Position numbers and translations under genes: made by a program
Part shown: one piece after another, positions 1-6,115 of the stretch
Position numbering within the stretch: the first letter of the stretch is position 1
Layout: the number at the start of each line of letters is the position of its first letter
Assembly: GCA_002432085.1 (NCBI GenBank)
Contig: DJFN01000201.1
Span: 14,545-20,659 of the forward strand
From: Flavobacteriales bacterium UBA5871
Lineage (GTDB): Bacteria; Bacteroidota; Bacteroidia; Flavobacteriales_D; Crocinitomicaceae
DNA length: 6,115 nucleotides
Reading direction: 5' to 3'
Notes under the pieces: model-generated
Database searches by the model: none
The model's input: only the letters and a program-made list of their open reading frames with translations
What the model was told of the DNA's origin: nothing

Positions 1-2
1 AC

Positions 3-569
3 ATGGCAACCACAGCAGATATCCGTAACGGATTGTGCATCAAGCACAACGAGAAGCTATTTCAAATCATTGAATTCCAACACGTAAAGCCCGGAAAAGG
101 ACCTGCTTTCGTTCGTACTAAAATGCGTCAGATCGAAACCGGCAAGGTGCTCGACAACACATTCTCTGCAGGACACAAGATCGAGATCGTTCGCATCGAA
201 AACCGTGAATACCAGTACCTGTACCAGGAAGGAACGGATTTCGTATTCATGAACAACGAAACGTTCGAGCAAGTACACATCCCTGCGAAAATGGTTGAAA
301 AGCCTGATTTTCTTCAGGAAGGAATGATCTGCAACATCCTGTTCCATGCTGAAGAGGAAATGCCGCTTGTTCTCGAGCTTCCGATGTACATCGTTTCTGA
401 GGTGACGTACACCGAGCCGGGAATCAAAGGCGATACGGCGACCAATTCCATGAAGCCTGCAACGATCGCTACAGGAGCACAGGTGAAAGTTCCGCTTTTC
501 ATCGAGATCGGTGAAGTGATCAAAGTAGACACAGCGAAAGGTGTTTACGTAGAACGCGTTAAGAACTAA
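3..569 (+). CDS. efp: Translation elongation factor P (EF-P)
   Basis: EF-P binds the ribosome between the P and E sites and relieves stalling on consecutive prolines; it acts in the cytoplasm. The product is 188 residues, the usual length. It shows the expected three beta-barrel layout: an N-terminal KOW-like domain (about 1-63), a middle OB domain (about 66-127) and a C-terminal OB domain (about 130-188) containing the family signature around residues 149-170. The loop that reaches the peptidyl-tRNA reads HVKPGKGPAF, with the tip lysine at K32 inside PGKGP. Most EF-Ps need K or R at this position modified. The PGKGP loop is the type reported in Actinobacteria to work unmodified, so modification here is uncertain. 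The ATG at 3 gives a normal EF-P N-terminus (MATTADIRNG); only two bases precede it, so promoter and RBS are not visible. A hairpin terminator follows 25 bases after the stop. Confidence 0.97.
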   Translation: MATTADIRNGLCIKHNEKLFQIIEFQHVKPGKGPAFVRTKMRQIETGKVLDNTFSAGHKIEIVRIENREYQYLYQEGTDFVFMNNETFEQVHIPAKMVEKPDFLQEGMICNILFHAEEEMPLVLELPMYIVSEVTYTEPGIKGDTATNSMKPATIATGAQVKVPLFIEIGEVIKVDTAKGVYVERVKN

Positions 570-593
570 GAAAAACAATCGTTTATCGATAGC

Positions 594-618
594 AAAGGCG
601 TGGTTCTTCCACGCCTTT
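594..618 (+). terminator. Intrinsic-terminator-like hairpin after efp
   Basis: A perfect 10-bp stem pairs AAAGGCGTGG (594-603) with CCACGCCTTT (609-618) around a 5-base loop TTCTT. The 3' arm ends in TTT and is followed by CTTGT, so the U-tract is short and interrupted. The position, 25 bases after the efp stop, fits termination of efp. The same hairpin ends only 10 bases before the ATG of the next gene, so it could also restrict ribosome access to that start if transcription reads through. Confidence 0.75.
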
Positions 619-628
619 CTTGTATACC

Positions 629-1393
629 ATGGAAAAGCGTCTTCAGCTGGATAATTACGCCGTCAATGTACAATGGCTGCGAACGTGGTCGCCCGGCAAT
701 CCCGTGCTCGTCTTTCTGCACGAAGCACTGGGCTCCATCATTCAATGGAAAAGCTTTCCCGAGCAGCTTTGCAACGAGCTGGAATTGTCCGGAATCGTGA
801 TCGAACGTCGCGGACACGGACATTCCGACCCGCTGCCGGCTGAAAATCGTTCAGCAGATTATCTCCATCAATATACCACCGAAACGAAAGCCGTCCTCGA
901 TGCTTTGCTTCCGCTGGGAACACCGATTATCCTGGTCGGACACAGCGACGGAGGAACGATAGCTCTACTCTACGCCAAACACTATCCGAAAAACATCCTT
1001 GGGATCTGTACGATGGCCGCGCACACGTTCGTAGAGCCGGAAACGCTGGCTGGAATCGAACCGGCGGTGGAAGCTTTTAAATCCGGCAAACTCGACGGGC
1101 TGAAACGCATGCATGGCGATAAGACCGAGCGGCTGTTTTACGCCTGGGCCGACACATGGCGCGCACCTTTCTTCCGCGATTGGGATATCCGGGAAGAGAT
1201 CAAAGGAATTACCTGTCACGTTCTGGCTATTCAGGGAATGAATGATCAATACGGAACACGGGCGCAAGTCGATTCGATTGCCGCAGCAGCAGCTAATTGT
1301 GAAACCTGTCTGGTTCCCGATTGCGGCCACCATCCACATATTGAAAAACAGGAAGCAATTATTTCAAAGATCCGAAGCTGGTTTACTTTCTGA
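629..1393 (+). CDS. Alpha/beta-fold hydrolase, substrate unknown
   Basis: The product is 254 residues, a normal length for a single-domain alpha/beta hydrolase, with no signal peptide and probably cytoplasmic. Near the N-terminus is an oxyanion-type segment, LVFLHEALGS (about 27-36). It is followed by the ERRGHGHSD strand-loop typical of the fold (59-67). The nucleophile elbow is GHSDGG with Ser106. The acid is probably Asp206 in QGMNDQYG, and the base His234 in CGHHPH, so the full triad is present. A cap region of about 134-190 is rich in charged and aromatic residues. The family includes esterases, C-C hydrolases and haloperoxidase-like enzymes; the sequence does not choose between them. 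I prefer the ATG at 629. A TTG three codons upstream (620) lies in the downstream flank of the efp hairpin. There is no Shine-Dalgarno, as is usual in Bacteroidota. The membrane desaturase-family gene follows after 20 bases. Confidence 0.9.
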   Translation: MEKRLQLDNYAVNVQWLRTWSPGNPVLVFLHEALGSIIQWKSFPEQLCNELELSGIVIERRGHGHSDPLPAENRSADYLHQYTTETKAVLDALLPLGTPIILVGHSDGGTIALLYAKHYPKNILGICTMAAHTFVEPETLAGIEPAVEAFKSGKLDGLKRMHGDKTERLFYAWADTWRAPFFRDWDIREEIKGITCHVLAIQGMNDQYGTRAQVDSIAAAAANCETCLVPDCGHHPHIEKQEAIISKIRSWFTF

Positions 1394-1413
1394 GCTTAAC
1401 TTTACGACTCGGG

Positions 1414-2157
1414 ATGAACGAGATCTTAAAAACGTTATACCAGGCGGATATTTTCGTCATAACCATCTACAGTCTGGTTATCAATACGGGCATCTACGCC
1501 GGTTCACTTCTCCTCTATACCCTGTTAAGCAAGCTGCCGTTTAATCACCGGTTGGGAAGCAGGCAACCGATCCTCCGATCCGATATCCTGCTTAGCTTTA
1601 TTACCGTTTTGTGCAATATGCTGGTTTTTATCATAGGTGTATTGTTATGGAAATACGGTGTTATCAAGCTGAGTCCGGATGAAAGTATTGTTCGAATTGC
1701 GGTCGAAGTAATTGTATTGATCCTCGTGATGGATTTCCTGATGTATGTATTTCATCGTGCAGTCCATTTTATGCGTTATTTCCGGAAAATCCATGAGCGT
1801 CACCATGAACACGAATCGACCAATATGCTCAGCCTTTTTGTGTTGCATCCGATAGAATCCATTGGCTTTGGTCTGATGATGCTGGCCGTGATAACTGTAT
1901 TCCCATTCTCAGCCGTCGGTATTTCTCTGTATTTGCTGATCAATTCGTTGTGGGGAACCATCGGGCATCTGAATCATTCCGTTTTGCCGCAGTGGTGGCT
2001 TAGAAAAGCGAAGAAAATGTTCCTGTGTACTTCGGAGTTTCATTACCTGCATCACCAGTATCCGGGCTTTAACTTCGGATTCTACACAGCTGCCTGGGAT
2101 ATCCTTTTTCATACGCTGCATCCGTCTTTAAAACGAGAGCGCCGACACACGATGTGA
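1414..2157 (+). CDS. Sterol desaturase / fatty acid hydroxylase superfamily membrane protein
   Basis: This is a 247-residue integral membrane protein with hydrophobic stretches at about 13-38, 57-82, 93-113 and 148-178. It carries the histidine clusters of the di-iron fatty acid hydroxylase superfamily (the Pfam FA_hydroxylase type). These are HRAVH (114-118), HERHH (127-131), HP at 145-146, GHLNH (184-188) and HYLHH (210-214), followed by the usual NFGFYTAAWD element (220-229). All expected iron ligands appear present, so an active oxygen-dependent hydroxylase or desaturase is likely. Family substrates include sterols, fatty acids, carotenoids, sphingoid bases and alkylglycerols; nothing here fixes the substrate. 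The ATG at 1414 is 20 bases after the hydrolase stop, with no visible promoter between, so the two genes are probably co-transcribed. A joint role in lipid or pigment metabolism is possible but is inference only. The C-terminal tail is basic (KRERRH) and probably cytoplasmic. Confidence 0.92.
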   Translation: MNEILKTLYQADIFVITIYSLVINTGIYAGSLLLYTLLSKLPFNHRLGSRQPILRSDILLSFITVLCNMLVFIIGVLLWKYGVIKLSPDESIVRIAVEVIVLILVMDFLMYVFHRAVHFMRYFRKIHERHHEHESTNMLSLFVLHPIESIGFGLMMLAVITVFPFSAVGISLYLLINSLWGTIGHLNHSVLPQWWLRKAKKMFLCTSEFHYLHHQYPGFNFGFYTAAWDILFHTLHPSLKRERRHTM

Positions 2158-2211
2158 GTTCAATTAAGAATCGGATCGTTTACAGCTTGATAAAACCCCT
2201 AATTTCGCGGC

Positions 2212-2718
2212 ATGAAAACATCAACTCTTTCCATGCGGATTCTCCACCGCTACCTCGGATTCTTCCTGGTCGGCATTATGGCCGTTTACGCCATCAGCGG
2301 TCTGGTGCTCATTTTCCGGGAAACGGATTTCCTGAAAACCAAAACAACTGAAACACATAAAATCAAACCGAATGTGGATGCCCTTAATCTTGGGAAAGAG
2401 CTCAACATGAAGCGCTACCAGTTCGAAAAGCAGGAAGGCGACATCATTTATTTCAGAAATGGCGATTACAACAAAAAAACCGGCGTCGCACATATCACGA
2501 AAAGCGAGCTGCCGTATGTATTAAATCAGATGACGCGTTTACACAAAGCCACGACCGACGATCCGCTTTACTGGCTGAACATTTTCTTCGGTGTTTCACT
2601 GCTGTTTTTCGTCATTTCCGCATTCTGGATGTATCGCCCGAAAACCAAAGCGTTCAAAGCCGGATTGATTTATTCGCTTGCAGGAGTGGTTCTGACGCTT
2701 GTCATGCTGTTCGTTTAA
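2212..2718 (+). CDS. Small PepSY-associated transmembrane protein
   Basis: The product is 168 residues. The N-terminus LHRYLGFFLVGIMAVYAISG resembles the first membrane helix of PepSY-associated TM proteins (HRYLGF at 12-17, then YAISGLVLIFR at 26-36). A hydrophilic region of about 80 residues (37-118) follows and is probably extracytoplasmic. A second helix at about 119-141 is preceded by LHKATTDDPLYW, also typical of this family, and a third helix lies at about 149-167. Larger relatives are linked to siderophore or iron uptake and ferric reduction. This one is short, lacks an obvious second PepSY domain, and its role is unknown. The ATG at 2212 is used; Met8 (2233) just before the helix is an alternative start. 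The gene lies 54 bases after the desaturase-family gene, and no terminator is seen between them, so it may belong to the same transcript. Confidence 0.75.
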   Translation: MKTSTLSMRILHRYLGFFLVGIMAVYAISGLVLIFRETDFLKTKTTETHKIKPNVDALNLGKELNMKRYQFEKQEGDIIYFRNGDYNKKTGVAHITKSELPYVLNQMTRLHKATTDDPLYWLNIFFGVSLLFFVISAFWMYRPKTKAFKAGLIYSLAGVVLTLVMLFV

Positions 2719-2848
2719 TGAATGGAAAATCTTGCTGAACCGCACTTTAGTTTCCTTCTGTTGACTCGCTCAAAAGCAGTGATAAAATCCTGTACCTGAA
2801 GAAATCATTAATTCTTCAAAAAATAACAGATTATCCGTTTGAATCCCC

Positions 2849-2856
2849 TATTTTTG
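2849..2856 (+). promoter_or_regulatory. Candidate Bacteroidota -7 promoter element for the polyamine unit
   Basis: TATTTTTG matches the Bacteroidota -7 consensus TAnnTTTG at every fixed position. It lies 54 bases before the fusion gene's ATG, which would put transcription start near 2861-2864. No TTG is seen at the expected 17-23 bases upstream, so the -33 element is weak or absent. The 192-base gap 2719-2910 holds no other gene that I can support. Confidence 0.45.
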
Positions 2857-2862
2857 CCGCCT

Positions 2863-2882
2863 GTCTGCCGAAAAAGGCAGGC
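2863..2882 (+). promoter_or_regulatory. Leader hairpin with T-run upstream of the speD-speE fusion
   Basis: GTCTGCC (2863-2869) pairs with GGCAGGC (2876-2882), seven pairs including one G-U, around the loop GAAAAA. It is followed by TCTAATTTTT. If transcription starts from the -7 element at 2849-2856, the stem would begin at or next to the mRNA 5' end. A competing 5' arm, GCCTG (2859-2863), could pair with CAGGC (2878-2882). The hairpin could be a 5' stabilising stem, an attenuator, or a chance copy of a dispersed palindrome. It ends 28 bases before the ATG. Confidence 0.45.
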
Positions 2883-2910
2883 TCTAATTTTTAAACGTCA
2901 AGATAAGGAA

Positions 2911-4197
2911 ATGAGTACTGCTTTGGGGAACCATATTCTGGTTGAATTTATGGGGTGTGATCCGCACATTATGAATGATGTATCGTCTATCGAGCGCGAC
3001 ATGGTTGGTGCCGCTCAGAAGGCCGGTGCAACTGTGATTAATTCTACCTTTCACCACTTTTCACCATACGGTGTTTCGGGAGTGGTTGTAATTCAGGAAA
3101 GTCACCTGGCGATCCATACCTGGCCGGAATACGGCTATGCAGCTGTCGACCTGTTCACCTGCGGGGAAATGGATGCCTGGATCTCCTTCGACCACTTGAA
3201 AGAATGTTTCGGTGCGCTGAACTATTCGGCCATCGAAATGAAACGCGGCGCGATCCAATTGCTGACACGCAACGATTTCGACATTTCCTCCATGCGCCAG
3301 AAGGCAACGGAAGAATGGGTCAATCCACAGATGTATACCCGCAACGTGTGGTTTACCGATAAAGACGATAACCAGGCGCTTTCACTCCGTTATACAGGTG
3401 AAGTATTCTTCGACGTGCAATCGCCTTACCAGCGCGTTCGCATCCTCGAATCTCCGAAATACGGAAAGCTGCTCACGCTCGATGATATGTTCATGACCAC
3501 GGAAGCGGACGAGTTCCACTACCATGAAATGATCGCCCACCCGGCTATGTTCACCCACGGAAACGCGAAAAACATTCTCGTGATTGGCGGCGGCGACGGT
3601 GGAACGGTACGTGAAATCCTGCGTCACGATGGCGTTGAGAAAGTAACGATGGTGGAAATCGACGGCGAAGTGATCAAAGCCTGTAAAGAATTCCTGCCAA
3701 GCATCGCAGCGGCGTTCGATCATCCGAAGCTCGACCTGATCGTTGGCGACGGTATCGAACATGCGGCAAAAGCAGCAAAAGAATCGTACGATATCATCAT
3801 TGTCGACGGTTCCGATCCTGTTGGTCCGGCAGAAGGTCTGTTCTCCGTAGAATTCTACCAGAACTGCTTCAACGCGCTCAAGCCGGGCGGAATCCTCGTT
3901 GCACAGGGAGAATCTCCGAAATTCAACGAGCATGCTTTCTCCGAGCTGAACGCAACGCTTCGCACCATTTTCGGTCAGGAAAACGCACCGGTGTCTCTGT
4001 TCTTCGTTCCTACCTACCCGACCGGTATGTGGAGCTTCCAGTACGGACTGAAAGGCGCTGCCCAGCCGAAATCCATTAACAACTCAGCAGAAATCGACGC
4101 GTTCGTTGCTGCGAAAGGACTGCGTTATTACAACTCGGACCTCCAGCAAGCGAGCTTTGCATTGCCGAACTTCGTTAAGCAATTGCTGCATGGCTGA
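2911..4197 (+). CDS. speD-speE fusion: Fused S-adenosylmethionine decarboxylase / spermidine synthase-type aminopropyltransferase
   Basis: One 428-residue chain joins two polyamine enzymes. Residues about 1-120 are a prokaryotic AdoMet decarboxylase. The self-cleavage site is E63-S64 in [28 protein letters not shown] context (62-85), where Ser64 would become the pyruvoyl cofactor. Ser56, His69 and Cys84 match the processing and catalytic residues of the family. Residues about 140-428 are an aminopropyltransferase. It has TTEADEF (196-202) with Y204, the GGGDGG nucleotide loop (226-231), VEID (248-251), GDG (279-281), the active-site [11 protein letters not shown] (298-308, Asp299) and PTYPTG (367-372). 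Both halves therefore look active. Together they would decarboxylate AdoMet and transfer its aminopropyl group to putrescine or agmatine. The ATG at 2911 is chosen because AAGGAA directly precedes it and SpeD begins there. An in-frame TTG at 2839 would add 24 residues coding through the leader hairpin. The ureohydrolase start overlaps the last 8 bases. Confidence 0.95.
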   Translation: MSTALGNHILVEFMGCDPHIMNDVSSIERDMVGAAQKAGATVINSTFHHFSPYGVSGVVVIQESHLAIHTWPEYGYAAVDLFTCGEMDAWISFDHLKECFGALNYSAIEMKRGAIQLLTRNDFDISSMRQKATEEWVNPQMYTRNVWFTDKDDNQALSLRYTGEVFFDVQSPYQRVRILESPKYGKLLTLDDMFMTTEADEFHYHEMIAHPAMFTHGNAKNILVIGGGDGGTVREILRHDGVEKVTMVEIDGEVIKACKEFLPSIAAAFDHPKLDLIVGDGIEHAAKAAKESYDIIIVDGSDPVGPAEGLFSVEFYQNCFNALKPGGILVAQGESPKFNEHAFSELNATLRTIFGQENAPVSLFFVPTYPTGMWSFQYGLKGAAQPKSINNSAEIDAFVAAKGLRYYNSDLQQASFALPNFVKQLLHG

Positions 4198-5239
4198 TTC
4201 CGGTTTCGACCCGAACGGCGTCGGTATCGCCAACGGAAATATTTTCGGTTTTCCGGTTTCGGAAGCTGAAGCCAATATTGTACTGATTCCAGTTCCATGG
4301 GATGCTACGGCGTCCTATGGAAAAGGGACCAGCGACGGCCCGCAGGCCATTCTCGATGCTTCCACACAGCTCGATTTTTACCATCCGCAATTGCCGGAAG
4401 CGTGGAATACAAAGGTTTTCATGACGCCGATCTCGGAAGAATGGAAGCAAATCAACACCGATCTGTGTATCCAGGCGATCGAATACATTCAATTTCTCGA
4501 ACAGGGCGGCCAATTAACGGCTGACAGTCCTTATGCAGCTGTTGTGGAGCATATCAATGCCACGCAAACGGCGCTTAAAGACAACCTGAAAGAGCGCGCA
4601 ACAAAACTGCTTTCGGAAGGAAAACTCGTTGCCGTTCTCGGAGGTGAGCATAGTACGCCGCTCGGACTGATCGAAGCGCTCGACGCACAAGGCCAGCCAT
4701 TCGGCGTTCTTCAGATCGATGCGCACGCAGACCTGCGCGATGCGTACGAAGGTTTCGACCAATCGCATGCCAGCATTATGTACAACGTATTGCAATCGTG
4801 CAACAACCTTGAACAATTGGTTCAGGTAGGGATTCGTGATATCGCTCATTCTGAGGTGGAAATAACGCAAAACGACAAGCGCGTTTCGACCTTTTTCGAC
4901 TGGGACATCAAGCGTCGTCAGTATGAAGGCGAATCCTGGAAATCCATCGTCGACTCCATTCTGCGTTTTTTGCCGCAGCGCGTTTATATTTCATTCGACA
5001 TCGACGGTTTGAATCCGGCGCTTTGTCCGAACACAGGAACACCGGTTGCAGGCGGTTTCGAGCTGGAACAGATCAATTACCTGTTCTTCCAGCTGGTGGA
5101 ATCCGGACGCGAGATCGTTGGCTTCGATTTGAACGAAGTTTCACCGGGAACGACCGGCGACTGGGATGCCAATGTCGGCGCCCGCGCATTGTGGAATCTC
5201 GTTTGTGCAACGGAAAAAAGCCGCATGCTGAATCGCTGA
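4190..5239 (+). CDS. Agmatinase/arginase-family ureohydrolase (agmatinase or aminopropylagmatine ureohydrolase)
   Basis: This is a 349-residue, probably cytoplasmic metalloenzyme that splits urea from a guanidino substrate. The dinuclear metal ligands are all visible: His154 in GGEHS, Asp177, His179 and Asp181 in DAHADLRD, and Asp270 and Asp272 in SFDIDGLNP. His193 in SHAS and Glu316 in NEVSP complete the active-site region. Two features are unusual. The usual DP after the last metal motif is N275-P276. The region between the N-terminal substrate-loop segment and GGEHS (about 80-145) is longer than in agmatinases of about 300 residues. The ATG at 4190 overlaps the speD-speE stop by 8 bases, which implies translational coupling. 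The same frame is open upstream to 4106, but that stretch lies inside speE and reads as non-homologous sequence. Given the neighbour, agmatine or N1-aminopropylagmatine is the likely substrate; arginine, guanidinobutyrate or guanidine cannot be excluded. Confidence 0.9.
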   Translation: MADSGFDPNGVGIANGNIFGFPVSEAEANIVLIPVPWDATASYGKGTSDGPQAILDASTQLDFYHPQLPEAWNTKVFMTPISEEWKQINTDLCIQAIEYIQFLEQGGQLTADSPYAAVVEHINATQTALKDNLKERATKLLSEGKLVAVLGGEHSTPLGLIEALDAQGQPFGVLQIDAHADLRDAYEGFDQSHASIMYNVLQSCNNLEQLVQVGIRDIAHSEVEITQNDKRVSTFFDWDIKRRQYEGESWKSIVDSILRFLPQRVYISFDIDGLNPALCPNTGTPVAGGFELEQINYLFFQLVESGREIVGFDLNEVSPGTTGDWDANVGARALWNLVCATEKSRMLNR

Positions 5240-5284
5240 CAGTTATCGTTTTATCATCACTATTCATCGGTTTTCGGGTTCTGT

Positions 5285-5314
5285 TTGAGGCGAAACTGAG
5301 CAAACATATATTTT
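5285..5314 (+). promoter_or_regulatory. Candidate promoter for the propeller sensor gene
   Basis: TTG (5285-5287) and TATATTTT (5307-5314) are separated by 19 bases, the spacing expected for a Bacteroidota TTG / TAnnTTTG promoter; the last G of the -7 element is T. A second weaker -7-like match, TATATTCG, lies at 5317-5324 without a suitably placed TTG. The 100-base gap 5240-5339 shows no clear terminator hairpin for the preceding ureohydrolase gene. Confidence 0.4.
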
Positions 5315-5339
5315 AGTATATTCGTCGTGCTTTAGCATC

Positions 5340-6115
5340 ATGAACCGACTCATCCGCATATACGTTCTGCTGTTTTCCCTGACTTTATCAGGCTTCTTGT
5401 CGGCTCAAAACCTGTCGGTTAACGGGCGTTTTCCCGGTCGTCATTTCTCAATAGACGATTTCGGAAGCGCCGCTCAGATCTGGACCGGAATGCAGGGCAC
5501 GGACGGCTTCGTTTACTTCGGAAACAACGACCACATCATTTCCTACAACGGAATCGAATGGCGACACATTGAGCCGGATGTCAAGGTTGTCGACAAAAAG
5601 ACCCAGAACCTGATCCGCGAAACCGAAGTAACTTCCCTTTTCACTGCTTCGAACGATGTTATGTATGTGGGCCGCGAAGACAACTTCGGTTACATCGCCT
5701 ACGACAAAACCGGTGTGCAGTGCTACTATCCGCTACTGGCCGTTTCCAGTACAGGCAAAGAATCGTTCGGCTCGATCTGGAATATTTACGAGCTCAACAA
5801 CCAGGAAGTCATCTTCGTGGGTGAGCGCGCATTGTATACGGTCAAAGGTAAAACCGTGAAACGCATGACGCTGCCAGCCGGATTCGAAGGCTTACAGAGT
5901 AAAACCTCTACACGCTTCGGAAATGGCTTGCTGATCGTTTTCCAGGGACGTGACAGTAATAAAGAGGCTTTTCAGAAATACCTCTACATCGATCTGCTGA
6001 CCAACAAACCACGTCAGCTGACTTTACCGGAACATATCAGACTTCGCAACATCCGCGGAAGCTTTGAAATCAATGGAACATGGTATGTGCTCGATATCAA
6101 GGGTACGTTCTACAG
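5340..6115 (+). CDS. Secreted two-component-regulator-propeller-like sensor, N-terminal part (3' partial)
   Basis: The frame is open from the ATG at 5340 to the window end, giving 258 complete codons without a stop. The N-terminus has a Sec signal peptide: basic RLIR, a hydrophobic core at about 7-20, and a likely cut after LSA at 22/23. The mature part looks like successive propeller blades. One blade runs about 46-79 (QIWTGMQGTDGFVYFGNN, then YNGIEWRHI). A second covers about 97-122 with VMYVGREDNFGYI, and a third about 145-176 starting SIWNIYE. The pattern of aromatic-G-N/D turns and YxGxxW resembles the Reg_prop ligand-binding sensor domains of Bacteroidota. In full-length proteins of this kind a triple-tyrosine domain, a membrane helix and a histidine kinase, phosphatase or DNA-binding output often follow. 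That part is outside the window, so the output is unknown. It probably has its own promoter and is separate from the polyamine unit. Confidence 0.75.
   Translation, partial: MNRLIRIYVLLFSLTLSGFLSAQNLSVNGRFPGRHFSIDDFGSAAQIWTGMQGTDGFVYFGNNDHIISYNGIEWRHIEPDVKVVDKKTQNLIRETEVTSLFTASNDVMYVGREDNFGYIAYDKTGVQCYYPLLAVSSTGKESFGSIWNIYELNNQEVIFVGERALYTVKGKTVKRMTLPAGFEGLQSKTSTRFGNGLLIVFQGRDSNKEAFQKYLYIDLLTNKPRQLTLPEHIRLRNIRGSFEINGTWYVLDIKGTFY

Noticed and set aside
57..578. Open frame of 173 codons on the - strand
   Set aside because: Antisense to efp along its whole length, with no recognisable motifs.
2200..2207. TAATTTCG as a -7 promoter element for the PepSY-family gene
   Set aside because: One mismatch to TAnnTTTG, no TTG at the right distance, and only 4 bases from the ATG, which would force a leaderless transcript.
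2761..2788. TTGACT with a downstream ATAAAAT resembling an E. coli-type sigma-70 promoter
   Set aside because: Spacing is too short and Bacteroidota promoters follow a different consensus; the TATTTTTG at 2849 is better placed.
2839..2910. In-frame TTG start adding 24 residues to the SpeD-SpeE fusion
   Set aside because: The extension would translate the -7 promoter element and the leader hairpin, has no SpeD similarity, and the ATG at 2911 has AAGGAA directly upstream.
3382..3933. Long open frame on the - strand
   Set aside because: It lies wholly opposite the speE part of the fusion, whose motifs are unmistakable; a shadow frame in a codon-biased gene.
4106..4189. Longer ureohydrolase with 28 extra N-terminal residues
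   Set aside because: This stretch lies inside the 3' end of speE in another frame and reads as Cys/Arg/Ser-rich sequence unlike the family; the ATG at 4190 gives a typical start.
3..4197. EF-P and spermidine synthesis as a hypusine-like modification system
   Set aside because: Bacterial EF-P is not known to be modified from spermidine, the genes are separated by a terminator and three other genes, and the PGKGP loop suggests no modification is needed.

Overview
All seven genes in this window lie on the + strand and are closely packed. The organism is most probably a member of the Bacteroidota. Four things point that way: the style of the EF-P sequence, the near absence of Shine-Dalgarno sequences, TAnnTTTG-type promoter elements, and a secreted propeller sensor of a kind common in that phylum. 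G+C is about one half by eye. I cannot name the family or genus.

Layout. (1) 3-569: translation elongation factor P (efp), closed by a perfect intrinsic-terminator-like hairpin at 594-618. (2) 629-2157: an alpha/beta hydrolase and a membrane fatty-acid-hydroxylase/sterol-desaturase family protein, 20 bases apart and probably co-transcribed; their substrates are unknown. (3) 2212-2718: a small PepSY-associated membrane protein. (4) 2719-2910: an intergenic region with a good -7 promoter element and a hairpin in the predicted 5' leader. (5) 2911-5239: the most interesting part, a two-gene polyamine unit. The first gene is a single-chain fusion of S-adenosylmethionine decarboxylase (SpeD) and spermidine synthase-type aminopropyltransferase (SpeE). 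The second is an agmatinase/arginase-family ureohydrolase whose start overlaps the end of the fusion gene by 8 bases. (6) 5340-6115: the 5' part of a secreted or periplasmic beta-propeller sensor-type protein, cut by the window edge.

How the genes work together. The fusion protein would make decarboxylated AdoMet and use it as aminopropyl donor. The ureohydrolase removes urea from a guanidino compound. Two orders are possible. In the first, agmatine is hydrolysed to putrescine and then aminopropylated. In the second, agmatine is aminopropylated first and N1-aminopropylagmatine is then hydrolysed to spermidine, the route known from Thermus thermophilus. The sequence alone does not decide. I see no CRISPR array, tRNA, rRNA or mobile element.
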